DNA of 28,943 nt from JAMCRM01 sp041685075 (GCA_041685075.1 JAWLGN010000029.1:1-28943), one strand, 5' to 3'. Numbered from the stretch's first letter, positions 8,145 to 19,261 are shown. Notes: generated by a model not told the origin, from the letters alone. Numbers and translations: made by a program.

Positions 8145-8795
8145 ATGAGACAGTGGCCCGTACTTCTGCTCTATCCACCATTCCCGCGTCTGCGGCGGGG
8201 GAGTCTCGCCTCGGTGCGGGCGGGAAATTAGCCCTTCCGTTCACCGGCTGGTACCAGGAACTCGGCGACCGCCCAGAGGCGACCGACCGCAGCACCCACG
8301 GGGCGCTCGGTCCGGCTCTCGAATTTCGTCTCACCAGCCGCCTGACCATCGAGGCTGCTGCACTCTACCGCCGCCTTGGCCGCGATGCATCCGGCGGCGC
8401 TACCTTCGCCCCGTACTCCGTTCGGGAGCGCGGCTATGGCTGGGAGATTCCGGTTGTCGCCAGGTACTCTCTCCCCCACCGGCACAAGCTCAACCCATTT
8501 TTGTCCGCCGGTCCTTCGTTCGAATGGCAACGCACCCACTCGGATGTCACGGGCACCGCGGTCACAAGCGATCCGGATGGACGTCCCGTTTTCTACCAGG
8601 TCACAAGCAAGTCCGCCTCGTCGAACTCGAAGGCCGGGTTCACGGCGGGCGGCGGCATCCAGCCGAGGGTTGGCCCGGTTCGGTTTGTCTTCGAGGGCCG
8701 GTATACCCGCTGGCTCAGGCACACACTGCTCGCCGGGCGGCACGTGGTGTGTCGAACCCCATCAGGGTGTCCTCCTCATGGGCGTGGGTTTCTGA
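8145..8795 (+). pseudogene. outer-membrane beta-barrel protein, disrupted by two compensating frameshifts
   Basis: The middle of the gene (about 8171-8714) reads as a small porin-like beta-barrel: GGKLALPFTG, LEFRLTSRLTIEAAALYRR, NPFLSAGPSFEWQR, KAGFTAGGGIQ, VRFVFEGRYTRW. Its proper beginning is in another frame: ATG 8145, preceded by AGGGGAC, starts a signal peptide (MRQWPVLLL) that must shift by a missing base near 8171 to reach STIPASAAGESRL. Its proper end also lies in that first frame: after W at 8711-8713 one extra base gives SGTHCSPGG and a terminal strand GVLLMGVGF with stop at 8793-8795, the expected aromatic C-terminus of an outer-membrane barrel. Read without shifts, a frame from GTG 8153 would run into uvrA. 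Either an inactivated gene or two sequencing errors; a GTG-started intact gene is less likely because it lacks a signal peptide. Confidence 0.6.
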
Positions 8796-8847
8796 CCTCC
8801 CGGGATGCCCGCCTCTCCGGCGAACCCGGAGTGCTCGCCGCATTCGC

Positions 8848-8853
8848 TATACT
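8848..8853 (+). promoter_or_regulatory. -10-like box before uvrA
   Basis: TATACT (five of six to TATAAT) ends 14 bases before the GTG start of uvrA and lies just after the disrupted barrel gene. No Shine-Dalgarno is visible between it and the start codon. No convincing -35 and no LexA-type palindrome was found nearby. Confidence 0.35.
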
Positions 8854-8867
8854 GGGTTTACAGCCCC

Positions 8868-11666
8868 GTGCAAGACTTTATCCGGATCCGCGGGGCGCGG
8901 GTCCACAATCTCAAGAACATCTCGCTCGCCATCCCCCATAACCGGCTCACCGTGATTACCGGCGTCTCCGGTTCGGGGAAGTCTTCCCTGGCCTTCGATA
9001 CCATCTACGCCGAGGGCCAGCGGCGGTACGTGGAGTCGCTCTCCGCCTATGCGCGCCAGTTTCTGGAGCGCATGGAGAAACCGGACGTGGAAGAGATCGC
9101 GGGTATCGCCCCGGCGGTGGCCATCCGGCAGAAGAGCGTCGGCCGCAACCCGCGCTCTACGGTGGCGACCGCCACCGAGTGCTACGACTACTTCCGGCTG
9201 CTGTTCGCGCGCGCCGGCCGCACCTATTGCCCGCAGTGCGGCGAGCGGGTGCTGCGCGACACCGTGGACCACGTCGCCGGCCGCATGCTGGCCGAACCCG
9301 CCGGCTCCCGCTGGTACGTGCTCTTTCCCGTCAGCCGGGAACCGCGCCCCGATACCCAGGCCCTCCGCGACCACCTCTTCGAGCTGCGCAAGAAGGGCTT
9401 CAACCGGCTCTTCCAGGACGGCCGCATCTTCGAATTCTCCACGCCCGAATCCCTGCTGGACATCGACTTCTCGCGCCCCGTCTGGGTGCTGGCCGACCGC
9501 ATCGCCATCGCCCCGGACCTTCATTCCCGCCTGGTCGATACCGTCGAGACCTGCTACCGCGAGGCCGGCGAGGTGATCTTCGAACCCGCCTCGGGCGGCG
9601 AGCCCCTGCGCTTCAGCGAAAAGTTCGCCTGCCAGCGCTGCGGCATCGAGTTCCAGGAACCCGAGCCGCGCCTGTTCAGCTTCAATAACCCCTTCGGCGC
9701 CTGCCCCCGCTGTCAGGGCTTCGGCAACACCCTCGACTTCGACATGGACCTGGTCATCCCGGACAAGACCGCCACCATCGAGGGCGGCGCCGTGGATCCC
9801 TGGACCAAGCCCCGCTACCGCTCCTGGCTGGGCAACTTCCGGAAGACCGCGCGCGCCCGGAAGGTGCCGCTCGACGTCCCGGTGTGCGAGTTGAAGACGC
9901 GGGAGCGCGAGGTGCTCGAGGGCGCCATCCGCGATTTCTTCCAGTTCCTCGAAACCAAGAAGTACAAACTCCACGTTCGCGTCTTCCTCAGCCGCTACCG
10001 TGGTTCCGCGCGCTGCCCGGAGTGCCGCGGCGCGCGCCTTCGCCCCGAGGCGCTCTACGTGAAAGTGGGCGGGCGCGACCTCGGCGAAGTGGTTTCCATG
10101 AACATCGGGCAAGCGCTGGAGTTCTTCGACGCCCTGGAACTGGAACCCGAAGAGGCCGCCATCGCCGAAAAGATCCTCATCGAAATCCGCCAGCGGCTCA
10201 AGTTCCTCAACGACGTGGGGCTGGACTATCTCACGCTCGACCGCCTCTCCGCCACGCTTTCCGGCGGGGAAGCGCAGCGCATCCAACTGGCCACCTCGCT
10301 CGGCTCGCGCCTGGTGGGCGCCTGCTACGTGCTCGACGAGCCCTCCATCGGGCTGCACACACGCGACACCGGCCGCCTGGTCCGCATCCTGCACGAGCTG
10401 CGCGACCTGGGCAACACCATCGTGGTGGTGGAGCACGACCCCGACATCATGCGCCGCGCCGACCACATCGTGGACCTCGGCCCCGGCGCCGGGGAAAACG
10501 GCGGCCACATCATCTACGAAGGCAGCTACGGCGACCTGCTGCGAGACGGCGCCGCCTCCCTCACCGCCCGCTACCTGCGCGGAGAGAAGCGCGTCTTCCA
10601 TGCCCGTCCGCCGCGCCCGGTGAACCGCCGCCGCATGCTGCGTTTCTCCGGCGCCCGCGCCCACAACCTGAAGAACATCGATGTCGAGATCCCGCTCGAC
10701 ATGCTGGTCGTCATCACGGGAGTCTCCGGTTCCGGCAAATCCAGCCTGGTGCACGACGTCGTCTACCAATCCATGCAGGCGCTCCAGAAGGCCGAAGCGG
10801 AGCCCGCCCAGGAGGAGGTCCCCGACTTCGACCCCGGCTCCCGCATGAACTGCCGGAGCGTGGCGGGCGCCCGGCACATCCGCCGGACCATCATGATCGA
10901 CCAGTCGCCCATCGGCCGCACGCCCCGCTCCAACCCGGTCACCTACATCAAGGCGTTCGATCTCATCCGCGGCCTGTTCGCCTCCACCCGCGAGGCCTCC
11001 CGCCACGGCTACACCGCCGGGCACTTCTCGTTCAACATTCCCGGCGGGCGCTGCGAAACCTGCCAGGGCGAGGGCACCGTCACGGTCGAGATGCAGTTCC
11101 TGGCCGACGTCGAGCTGGTCTGCGAAGAGTGCAAGGGAACGCGCTACAAGAGCGCCCTGCTGGAGGTCCTCTATAACGGCCGCAACATCTACGAGGTCCT
11201 GCAGCTCACCGTGCGGGAGGCCATGGAGTTCTTCCGCGGCACCCCACGGCTGGTCTCGAAGCTCAAGGTGCTGGACGACGTCGGTCTGGGCTACCTGCGG
11301 CTGGGGCAGTCCGCCACCACGCTCTCCGGCGGTGAAGCGCAGCGCGTCAAGCTGGCCGCGCACCTGGGCCAGGCCTCCTGCGACGGCATCCTCTACATCT
11401 TCGACGAGCCCACCACGGGCCTGCATTTCGACGACATCGCGCGCCTGCTGGACGCCTTCGGCCGCCTGATCGATAGCGGCGGTAGCGTGCTGGTGATCGA
11501 GCACAACCTCGAAGTCGTGAAGGCCGCCGATTGGATCATCGATCTTGGCCCGGAGGGCGGCGAGCTGGGCGGCCGCATCGTCGCCCAGGGCCGCCCCGAA
11601 GATATCGCCGCGGCCGAAGAGTCCTATACCGGCCGCTACCTGCGGGAATCACTCGCCCGCGCGTGA
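8868..11666 (+). CDS. uvrA: excinuclease ABC subunit A
   Basis: DNA-damage recognition ATPase of nucleotide excision repair, 932 residues (E. coli 940), acting as a dimer with UvrB. Two ABC modules are visible: Walker A GVSGSGKSS at about 32-40 and again at about 616-624, signature LSGGEAQR at about 462 and about 818, Walker B CYVLDEPSIGLH and LYIFDEPTTGLH. Zn modules include CPQCGER, CQRCG, CPRCQGFG, CPECRGAR and the C-terminal CETCQGEG with CEECKGTRY. The GTG at 8868 is chosen because it gives VQDFIRIRGARVHNLKNI, the canonical N-terminus; the frame opens 21 codons earlier, but those codons do not match the family. It is convergent with the hydrolase gene, with 15 bases between stops. Confidence 0.98.
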   Translation: MQDFIRIRGARVHNLKNISLAIPHNRLTVITGVSGSGKSSLAFDTIYAEGQRRYVESLSAYARQFLERMEKPDVEEIAGIAPAVAIRQKSVGRNPRSTVATATECYDYFRLLFARAGRTYCPQCGERVLRDTVDHVAGRMLAEPAGSRWYVLFPVSREPRPDTQALRDHLFELRKKGFNRLFQDGRIFEFSTPESLLDIDFSRPVWVLADRIAIAPDLHSRLVDTVETCYREAGEVIFEPASGGEPLRFSEKFACQRCGIEFQEPEPRLFSFNNPFGACPRCQGFGNTLDFDMDLVIPDKTATIEGGAVDPWTKPRYRSWLGNFRKTARARKVPLDVPVCELKTREREVLEGAIRDFFQFLETKKYKLHVRVFLSRYRGSARCPECRGARLRPEALYVKVGGRDLGEVVSMNIGQALEFFDALELEPEEAAIAEKILIEIRQRLKFLNDVGLDYLTLDRLSATLSGGEAQRIQLATSLGSRLVGACYVLDEPSIGLHTRDTGRLVRILHELRDLGNTIVVVEHDPDIMRRADHIVDLGPGAGENGGHIIYEGSYGDLLRDGAASLTARYLRGEKRVFHARPPRPVNRRRMLRFSGARAHNLKNIDVEIPLDMLVVITGVSGSGKSSLVHDVVYQSMQALQKAEAEPAQEEVPDFDPGSRMNCRSVAGARHIRRTIMIDQSPIGRTPRSNPVTYIKAFDLIRGLFASTREASRHGYTAGHFSFNIPGGRCETCQGEGTVTVEMQFLADVELVCEECKGTRYKSALLEVLYNGRNIYEVLQLTVREAMEFFRGTPRLVSKLKVLDDVGLGYLRLGQSATTLSGGEAQRVKLAAHLGQASCDGILYIFDEPTTGLHFDDIARLLDAFGRLIDSGGSVLVIEHNLEVVKAADWIIDLGPEGGELGGRIVAQGRPEDIAAAEESYTGRYLRESLARA

Positions 11667-11681
11667 ACCGCGCGCCGGCGG

Positions 11682-12746
11682 TCAGGGCTGGAGCACTCGC
11701 GCCAGCAACGGGTAGGCTTCGGCGCCGTTCCATCGATGCCCGCCGTCGAAGGAATCCACCATGAGGTTGCCGGCTCTATCGAAAGCCTGCCAGGCGCGGC
11801 GCATGCGCTCGAGCGCGGGACCGATCCATTCCTTCACCATCAGGCCATCCCGGCGGCCGACTTCCCACAGGCAGGGCCGCGGGGCGATCAGCGATGCGAT
11901 CTCGGGCACGTCCCCCCATTCCAGCAGGCCCGGGATCACCTGGGCGCCGCAACTGTAGCGCCCCTGGATTCTTTCCTGCATGACGTTCAGCGCGCCGGAA
12001 ATCACCGCCGCCCGAATCCTGGGCGAGAGCGCGGACGTGAGCATGGCCATGCGCCCGCCGTAGGAGAGACCGGCGCAGGCCAGCCGTGCCGCATCCACCC
12101 GCTCGTGACGTGAGAGCAGCTCGAGCGACCAGAGGGCGTCGCGCAGGTTCTCCGCAATCAGCAGCTTTCCCAGCAACTGCATCCGGACGAAGGCGACCGC
12201 GCAAGGATCTTCGCCCCTGTGGGCCGCGCGATCGCCGAGCCGCCGGCCGAAGGGCGTAAAACACGGGACCGCGACGGCGTAGCCGTGCCGCACGAGCTGC
12301 AAGCCGTAATCGTAGTGCGCATTCTCGATTTCAGCGCGGCGCTCCGGAGTAGCGCCGATCCCGGCCACCGGGTCGTAGCCGAAAGCGCCGTGCCCGTGCA
12401 GCGCGAGAATGCCCGGCCGTTTGCCCGGGTGCTTACGCGGCAGGAGCAGGTAGACCGGCAGGTCGCGGCAGCCCTCGGCCCGCAGCAGCAGGGCCTCGCG
12501 CCGGTGATCTTCGAACTCGGCAGTATCTTCGACGACCGTTTCCCAGCGGGCCGGCGGGTCGAAGGGTCCCAGCATCTCGCGCAGCCGGGCGCCGAAAGCC
12601 TGTTGCCAGCGGCGGCAGTCCTGCGCATCGCCGCCGCCGAAGCGCAGCCGCAGCGGCGCGGAGGCCGCCATCCGGCGGATCTCTTCGTGTATCTGCGCGG
12701 CCAGGGGAAGGGCCGGCAAAGCGGCCAGCAGCCCGCGGCGGGTCAT
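11682..12746 (-). CDS. exported alpha/beta hydrolase (dienelactone hydrolase / acetyl-esterase-like)
   Basis: Probable periplasmic esterase of 354 residues. The N-terminus MTRRGLLAALPALPLAAQ carries a twin-arginine signal. The fold is alpha/beta hydrolase: oxyanion region LALHGHGAFGYDP, nucleophile S228 in GLSYGGRMA, an acid probably in EVGRRDGLM, and H337 in DGGHRWNG. Related proteins annotated as acetyl xylan esterase-like or abhydrolase-7 have a similar insertion; the substrate is unknown. Alternative in-frame ATGs are at 12761 and 12755; the one at 12746 has GGAG nine bases upstream and gives the cleanest TAT signal. It lies downstream of the DinB-like gene with 4 to 19 bases between, so the two are probably co-transcribed. 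Confidence 0.85.
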   Translation of the reverse strand: MTRRGLLAALPALPLAAQIHEEIRRMAASAPLRLRFGGGDAQDCRRWQQAFGARLREMLGPFDPPARWETVVEDTAEFEDHRREALLLRAEGCRDLPVYLLLPRKHPGKRPGILALHGHGAFGYDPVAGIGATPERRAEIENAHYDYGLQLVRHGYAVAVPCFTPFGRRLGDRAAHRGEDPCAVAFVRMQLLGKLLIAENLRDALWSLELLSRHERVDAARLACAGLSYGGRMAMLTSALSPRIRAAVISGALNVMQERIQGRYSCGAQVIPGLLEWGDVPEIASLIAPRPCLWEVGRRDGLMVKEWIGPALERMRRAWQAFDRAGNLMVDSFDGGHRWNGAEAYPLLARVLQP

Positions 12747-12765
12747 GGCACTCATCTCCATCAGG

Positions 12766-13263
12766 CTAGCGCGTGTCGCCGCCCGGCGATACCCCGGCTG
12801 CGGCGCGCTTCAGCAGCATGATCTGCCCCGCGTGGTAGAGGGTGTGGTGAATGGCCCCGTGCAGCAGGAGGTAACCCGAGTAGCGCACCTCGTCGGTAAG
12901 CAGCTCCCGTTCGAGCGCTGTATCTTCCAGGCGCAGAATGCCCGCGTGCAGTCTTTGGTAGGCCCGCTCGAGATCCGCCAGGCACTCGCGCCACGCCGCG
13001 CCGCCGGCTTCGGCCGCCGGGTAATCCTCCGCGTCGGAAACCTCCACCCGGCCCGTTTCGATGCCGTTCAATGCTGCGCGCAGCCAGGTGGCGATGTGGG
13101 CCGCCAGCTCCCGGATCGAGTGCGCCTCCTGGACGGGCCGGGCGTTCGCCTGCTCCGCGGTGACGTCCGCCAGGATCGGCCGCAGCGCGGGACCGTGCCA
13201 GGCCGGCCCCTCGTACGCCCGCCTGAGCGCTTCGGCTATTCGTTCGATTTCACGCATCCCCAT
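12766..13263 (-). CDS. DinB-like (YfiT/DUF664-type) metal-binding four-helix protein
   Basis: 165 residues, all-helical, with the three-histidine metal site of the DinB superfamily: H56 (LAAHIATW) and H140/H144 in HHTLYHAGQIMLL, which closes the fold. Members act as thiol-dependent transferases or are uncharacterised; nothing here gives the substrate. ATG 13263 (MGMREIERIAEAL) is chosen, since the frame that runs upstream to 13350 crosses into mgtE and looks non-coding; ATG 13257 is an equal alternative. It diverges from mgtE over 37 bases and is followed by the hydrolase. Confidence 0.85.
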   Translation of the reverse strand: MGMREIERIAEALRRAYEGPAWHGPALRPILADVTAEQANARPVQEAHSIRELAAHIATWLRAALNGIETGRVEVSDAEDYPAAEAGGAAWRECLADLERAYQRLHAGILRLEDTALERELLTDEVRYSGYLLLHGAIHHTLYHAGQIMLLKRAAAGVSPGGDTR

Positions 13264-13288
13264 CAGCCTACCGCGCGCCCCGGCGTGA

Positions 13289-13294
13289 CAGAAT
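13289..13294 (+). promoter_or_regulatory. -10-like box just before mgtE
   Basis: CAGAAT (four of six to TATAAT) ends six bases before the TTG start of mgtE, with no Shine-Dalgarno between. The whole divergent gap is only 37 bases, so there is no room for an M-box magnesium riboswitch. Its weight comes from the same arrangement before accC and the cyclophilin gene. Confidence 0.3.
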
Positions 13295-13300
13295 AAGAAC

Positions 13301-14665
13301 TTGCAGCAGACCCCTGAAACGTTGCCGGCCGACGAGTTGCAGGCCACCATCCGGGAGCTGATCGAGTCGCGGCAGTGGCCCGCCCTGCGGAATATGCTGT
13401 CCGCCCGCCAGGCGCCCGAGGTGGCCGAACTGCTCCCCGCGCTCGATAAGGCCGACCGCGTGCTCGTCTTTCGGCTGCTGCCTCGCGACCTGGCCGCGGA
13501 CGTCTTCGCCTATCTCGGCGCGGAGGACCGCGACTCCCTGCTGCTCGAACTCACCGACGAGGAGACCCGCTCGATCCTCGCCGGCCTGAGTCCCGACGAC
13601 CGCACCCACCTGCTCGAAGAACTGCCCGCCCGCATCACCCGCCGCCTGCTCAACCTGCTCAGCCCCGAGGATTTGCGCGAAGCCCGCGCCCTGCTCGGCT
13701 ACCCCGAAGAGAGCGCCGGCCGCCTGATGACCCCGGACTACGTCGCGGTCCGCCCCCAATGGACCATAGACCGGGCCCTCCAGCACATCCGCGTCTTCGG
13801 CAAAGACAGCGAAACCATCAACCGCATCTACGTGACGGACGATTCCGGCCGCCTGCTCGACGACGTGGAGCTGCGCAAGGTGATCCTCGCCGACCCCAAC
13901 ACCCGCATCGAGGAACTCATGAACCGCAGCTTCGTCAGCGTTTCGGCTTTCGCAGACCGGGAAGAGACCGTGCGGCTGATCCGCAAGTACGGCCTGGTGG
14001 CGCTGCCGGTGGTGGATTCCAAGGGCATCCTGCTGGGCATCGTCACCGTAGACGACGTGCTCGATGTCGAGCAGGAGGAGGTCACCGAGGACTTCCACAA
14101 GGTCGGCTCGGTGGAACCCATTCGCACCAGCATCCGGGAGACCGGCGTCCGGGTGCTCTACCGCAGCCGCATTAGCTGGCTGCTGGCGCTGGTCCTGGTG
14201 AACATCATCTCCGGCGCGGGCATCGAGTTTCACAAGGGGATTATTCTGGACACCGTCGCGCTGGTCTTCTTCCTTCCGCTGCTGATCGGCAGTTCCGGCA
14301 ACGCGGGCGCGCAGGCCGCCACCCTGATGGTGCGGGCCCTGGCCACCGGAGACGTCCGCATGGCGGACTGGCTGGGGCTGCTGGGGAAAGAGCTGGCGGT
14401 GGCCTCCGCCATGGGGCTCACGATGGCCGGGGCGGTGGCGCTGCTGGGGTACTGGCGCGGCGGGCCGGAGGTGGCCGCGGTGGTGGCGTTCACCATGCTG
14501 CTGGTCGTCGTGGTGGGCAGCCTGGTCGGCATGTCCCTCCCCTTCCTGTTGAGCCGCTTCGGCTTCGACCCCGCCACCGCCAGCGCGCCCCTGGTCACTT
14601 CCATCGCCGACATCGCCGGGGTCCTGATCTACTTCTCCATCGCCACCTGGTATCTCCAGCGCTAA
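13301..14665 (+). CDS. mgtE: MgtE-family magnesium channel/transporter
   Basis: Homodimeric inner-membrane Mg2+ channel gated by cytosolic magnesium, 454 residues. An N-terminal MgtE_N superhelical domain (about 20-130, ELLPALDKADRVLVFRLL, SPDDRTHLLEELP) is followed by two CBS domains (about 142-265; LMTPDYVAV, LVALPVVDSKGILLGIVTVDD) and five membrane helices (about 285-454). The pore-domain signatures GSSGNAGAQAATLMVRALATGD and DPATASAPLVTSIADIAGVLIYF are intact. The start is TTG 13301; no earlier in-frame start exists in the short gap and the next Met would remove part of the N domain. It is followed 40 bases later by the cyclophilin gene, which has its own promoter-like box. Confidence 0.96.
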   Translation: MQQTPETLPADELQATIRELIESRQWPALRNMLSARQAPEVAELLPALDKADRVLVFRLLPRDLAADVFAYLGAEDRDSLLLELTDEETRSILAGLSPDDRTHLLEELPARITRRLLNLLSPEDLREARALLGYPEESAGRLMTPDYVAVRPQWTIDRALQHIRVFGKDSETINRIYVTDDSGRLLDDVELRKVILADPNTRIEELMNRSFVSVSAFADREETVRLIRKYGLVALPVVDSKGILLGIVTVDDVLDVEQEEVTEDFHKVGSVEPIRTSIRETGVRVLYRSRISWLLALVLVNIISGAGIEFHKGIILDTVALVFFLPLLIGSSGNAGAQAATLMVRALATGDVRMADWLGLLGKELAVASAMGLTMAGAVALLGYWRGGPEVAAVVAFTMLLVVVVGSLVGMSLPFLLSRFGFDPATASAPLVTSIADIAGVLIYFSIATWYLQR

Positions 14666-14689
14666 GACCGTTGCGCCGCGCCCGCGCGA

Positions 14690-14695
14690 TAGAAT
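14690..14695 (+). promoter_or_regulatory. -10-like box before the cyclophilin gene
   Basis: TAGAAT (five of six) ends 10 bases before the ATG; the bases between (AGACAAAGCC) contain no Shine-Dalgarno. A start point about seven bases downstream would leave a leader of only a few bases. No good -35 at 16-18 bases. Confidence 0.4.
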
Positions 14696-14705
14696 AGACA
14701 AAGCC

Positions 14706-15395
14706 ATGAACAAGCGTATCCATGCCCCCCTGTTCGCATTCGTAACGCTGGCCGCCCTCTTTGCGGCCGGTTGCTCCAGCCAGCCGGACGCGGCCAAGAG
14801 CGCCGCCGAGGAACGCGCGCAATCCGCCCAGCAGCCGCCGGCCGCGCCCGCCGCGCCCGAAACGCCCGCTGCGCCCGCTGCCCCGGACGCCAATACCTTC
14901 CGTGTCCGCTTCGATACCAGCAAGGGCCCCTTTGTGATCGAAGTGCACCGCGACTGGGCGCCCGTAGGCGCGCAGCGCTTCGAGGAACTGGTAAAAGCCG
15001 GCTTTTACAACGGCGCCCGCTTCTTCCGCGTGGTGCCGAATTTCGTCGTGCAGTTCGGCCTGGCGGCCGATCCCGCGGTGACCAAGAAATGGGACCGGCC
15101 CATCCAGGACGATCCCGTGCTGCAAACCAACCGTGTCGGCTCCGTCGTATTCGCCACCGCGGGTCCCAATACCCGCACCACCCAGCTCTTCATCAACCTG
15201 CGCAGCAACCAGTTCCTGGACGACCAGGGTTTCGCGCCGTTCGGTATGGTGGTGGAGGGCATGGACGTCGTGCAATCCATCTACGCGGGTTACGGGGAGA
15301 ATCCGGACCAGGGTCAGATCACCTCGCGCGGCAATGCCTATCTCAACGCTAACTTCCCCAAGCTGGATTACATCGAAAAAGCGGCAATTCTGTAG
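14706..15395 (+). CDS. lipoprotein cyclophilin-type peptidyl-prolyl isomerase
   Basis: Probable periplasmic, membrane-anchored prolyl isomerase of 229 residues that would assist folding of exported proteins. The signal (MNKRIHAPLFAFVTLAALFAAGC) ends in a lipobox-like AAGC with C23, followed by an Ala/Pro-rich linker (about 24-62). The cyclophilin domain (about 63-222) keeps FDTSKGPFVIEV, the FFRVVPNFVVQFG strand with the catalytic Arg, TTQLFINLRSNQFLD and FGMVVEGMDVV. The usual FHR is FFR and the -3 lipobox residue is Ala rather than Leu, both tolerable. A long GC-rich hairpin follows the stop. Confidence 0.93.
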   Translation: MNKRIHAPLFAFVTLAALFAAGCSSQPDAAKSAAEERAQSAQQPPAAPAAPETPAAPAAPDANTFRVRFDTSKGPFVIEVHRDWAPVGAQRFEELVKAGFYNGARFFRVVPNFVVQFGLAADPAVTKKWDRPIQDDPVLQTNRVGSVVFATAGPNTRTTQLFINLRSNQFLDDQGFAPFGMVVEGMDVVQSIYAGYGENPDQGQITSRGNAYLNANFPKLDYIEKAAIL

Positions 15396-15404
15396 AGAGA
15401 AATG

Positions 15405-15447
15405 CGGGAGCCCGGCGCCGCAGCCTGGGCGGCGCCTCAGGCTCCCG
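15405..15447. terminator. strong hairpin between convergent cyclophilin and acyl-CoA synthetase genes
   Basis: A perfect 8-bp outer stem (CGGGAGCC with GGCTCCCG) encloses a perfect 8-bp inner stem (GGCGCCGC with GCGGCGCC). It begins 9 bases after the cyclophilin stop and ends 7 bases before the stop of the opposing gene, so it can serve both. No U-tract follows on the plus strand; the minus strand has only a weak CATTTCTCTCT. Intrinsic activity is therefore likely but not certain. Confidence 0.7.
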
Positions 15448-15454
15448 AGGGAAG

Positions 15455-18193
<2,739 letters not shown>

Positions 18194-18655
18194 TGCTTAC
18201 CTGTCGTTGGCTGGCGGTCTTGCTCCAAGGGCCGCCCGCTCGCGGGCTGGGTTGCAGCGCGGTGCGCAAGACCGTCTCTTCTCCCGCGCTGTGGTTATGA
18301 AGTGGCTGGTATCGCGCCGCCGGCGGCATGCGCAGAACAAACACCCGAACCGGTATCGAATACGGCTGCGTCCTGTTGTCTGGGATCGGTTGTCCGCAAA
18401 TCAACTCACCGGATCGACACATGCCGCGCGCGCTCTTTACCTGTGAGCGAATTACCTCTCAAACAGAGTTTACCAGTATAAGGACCCGAAAGGACCACGT
18501 CGGCGGTCATTTTCAGGCAAAAGAGTCCTGTTCTCTCGCGCGTGGGCGCCGGGGGGCGATGCGCGAAGTCCTGGTCTTGTGCTTCATCACGGGGGTACGC
18601 AGTGAAAGTCCGTTGCGCCCCGTGCTGAAAGCGAGATAGCCCGACTCTGTCTGGA
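18194..18655. other. 462-bp gap holding a structured leader of the synthetase gene
   Basis: I find no convincing gene; short frames here have no family features. Read on the minus strand, TATACT (18480 to 18475) could be a -10, giving a leader of about 275 bases for the synthetase gene, but the -35 is poor. Within that leader lies the inverted repeat described separately. The direct repeat GGACC-CGAAA-GGACC at 18482-18496 overlaps the putative spacer. Plus-strand features: none. Confidence 0.5.
18215..18274 (-). repeat. nested inverted repeat in the synthetase leader
   Basis: A perfect 9-base inverted repeat (CGGTCTTGC at 18215-18223, GCAAGACCG at 18266-18274) encloses a second hairpin (GCCCGC at 18234-18239, GCGGGC at 18242-18247). 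The structure starts about 21 bases upstream of the synthetase start codon and would be in its mRNA. It may be a cis-regulatory RNA element or a terminator of upstream transcription; no U-tract or known riboswitch class is recognised. Confidence 0.5.
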
Positions 18656-19261
18656 TCAGCGCGGCGCGGTTTCGATGCCGTACTCGCGCAGAAGCTCCTC
18701 TGCGGGCGAATAGAGGCGTACGTAATAGCGTCCGGTTGGGAGGTGCTTGGGTACCGTGGCCATCAAGCTGCCGTCGCGAGGGGTGGCCGCGCCGTCCCAC
18801 ACGCGCCGGCCCCGCTCGTCCACCACCACCACCCGGTAAACGGTGTGGGCGGGCAGGTCCGTGAGATCCATGCGGAGCGAAAGCGGACGGTCCGGCGGCG
18901 CCGGAGTATGCGCCATCATGGGCCCGCGCACGGCCTCCAGCATCACCTGCGCGGGCGACGGCGGTTTTTGCGGGGAGCGGGTCACCACCGCGGCCATCAG
19001 TAACGTGGCCGAAACCGCGGCCGCCATCCATGCAATCCGCCCCACGCGCGCCTGCCGCAGCGGCATCTCCCGCCCCGCTGCCCGCTTTGCCGCCGAGCGG
19101 ATGGCCCGGATGTAGGCGTCGGTTTCCTCCAGCCGGTCCCGGCACTCGGAGCACACCAGCAGATGCTCTTCGACCGCTGCCAGCCGCTCCTGCGCCAGGC
19201 GCTGCAGCGAATAGGCTTCGAGTTCGTCGTCCGTGATGTGATCAGTGAACCCCGGCTGCAT
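18656..19261 (-). CDS. membrane-bound zinc-finger anti-sigma factor
   Basis: Probable antagonist of the sigma factor encoded upstream, 201 residues. The cytoplasmic N-terminus has the helical zinc-binding anti-sigma motif H33-x3-C37-x2-C40 (EEHLLVCSECRDRL) after DDELEAYSLQRLAQERL. A single membrane helix (about 76-94, IAWMAAAVSATLLMAAVV) leads to an outside domain that looks like a small beta-sandwich (VYRVVVVDERGRRVWDG, LPTGRYYVRLYS). ATG 19261 is chosen because AGGGA lies about 8 bases upstream and the protein then begins as usual; a GTG that overlaps the sigma stop (19312) is an alternative that adds 17 codons. A perfect TATAAT lies just upstream (minus strand, 19282 to 19277), so it may also have its own promoter. 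Confidence 0.85.
   Translation of the reverse strand: MQPGFTDHITDDELEAYSLQRLAQERLAAVEEHLLVCSECRDRLEETDAYIRAIRSAAKRAAGREMPLRQARVGRIAWMAAAVSATLLMAAVVTRSPQKPPSPAQVMLEAVRGPMMAHTPAPPDRPLSLRMDLTDLPAHTVYRVVVVDERGRRVWDGAATPRDGSLMATVPKHLPTGRYYVRLYSPAEELLREYGIETAPR

Noticed and set aside
13264..13300. A magnesium riboswitch before mgtE
   Set aside because: Only 37 bases lie between the divergent start codons, far too short for an M-box.
18328..18639. A possible 103-codon plus-strand gene between the synthetase and anti-sigma genes
   Set aside because: No Shine-Dalgarno, no recognisable fold or hydrophobic pattern, and the segment overlaps the putative leader of the synthetase gene.
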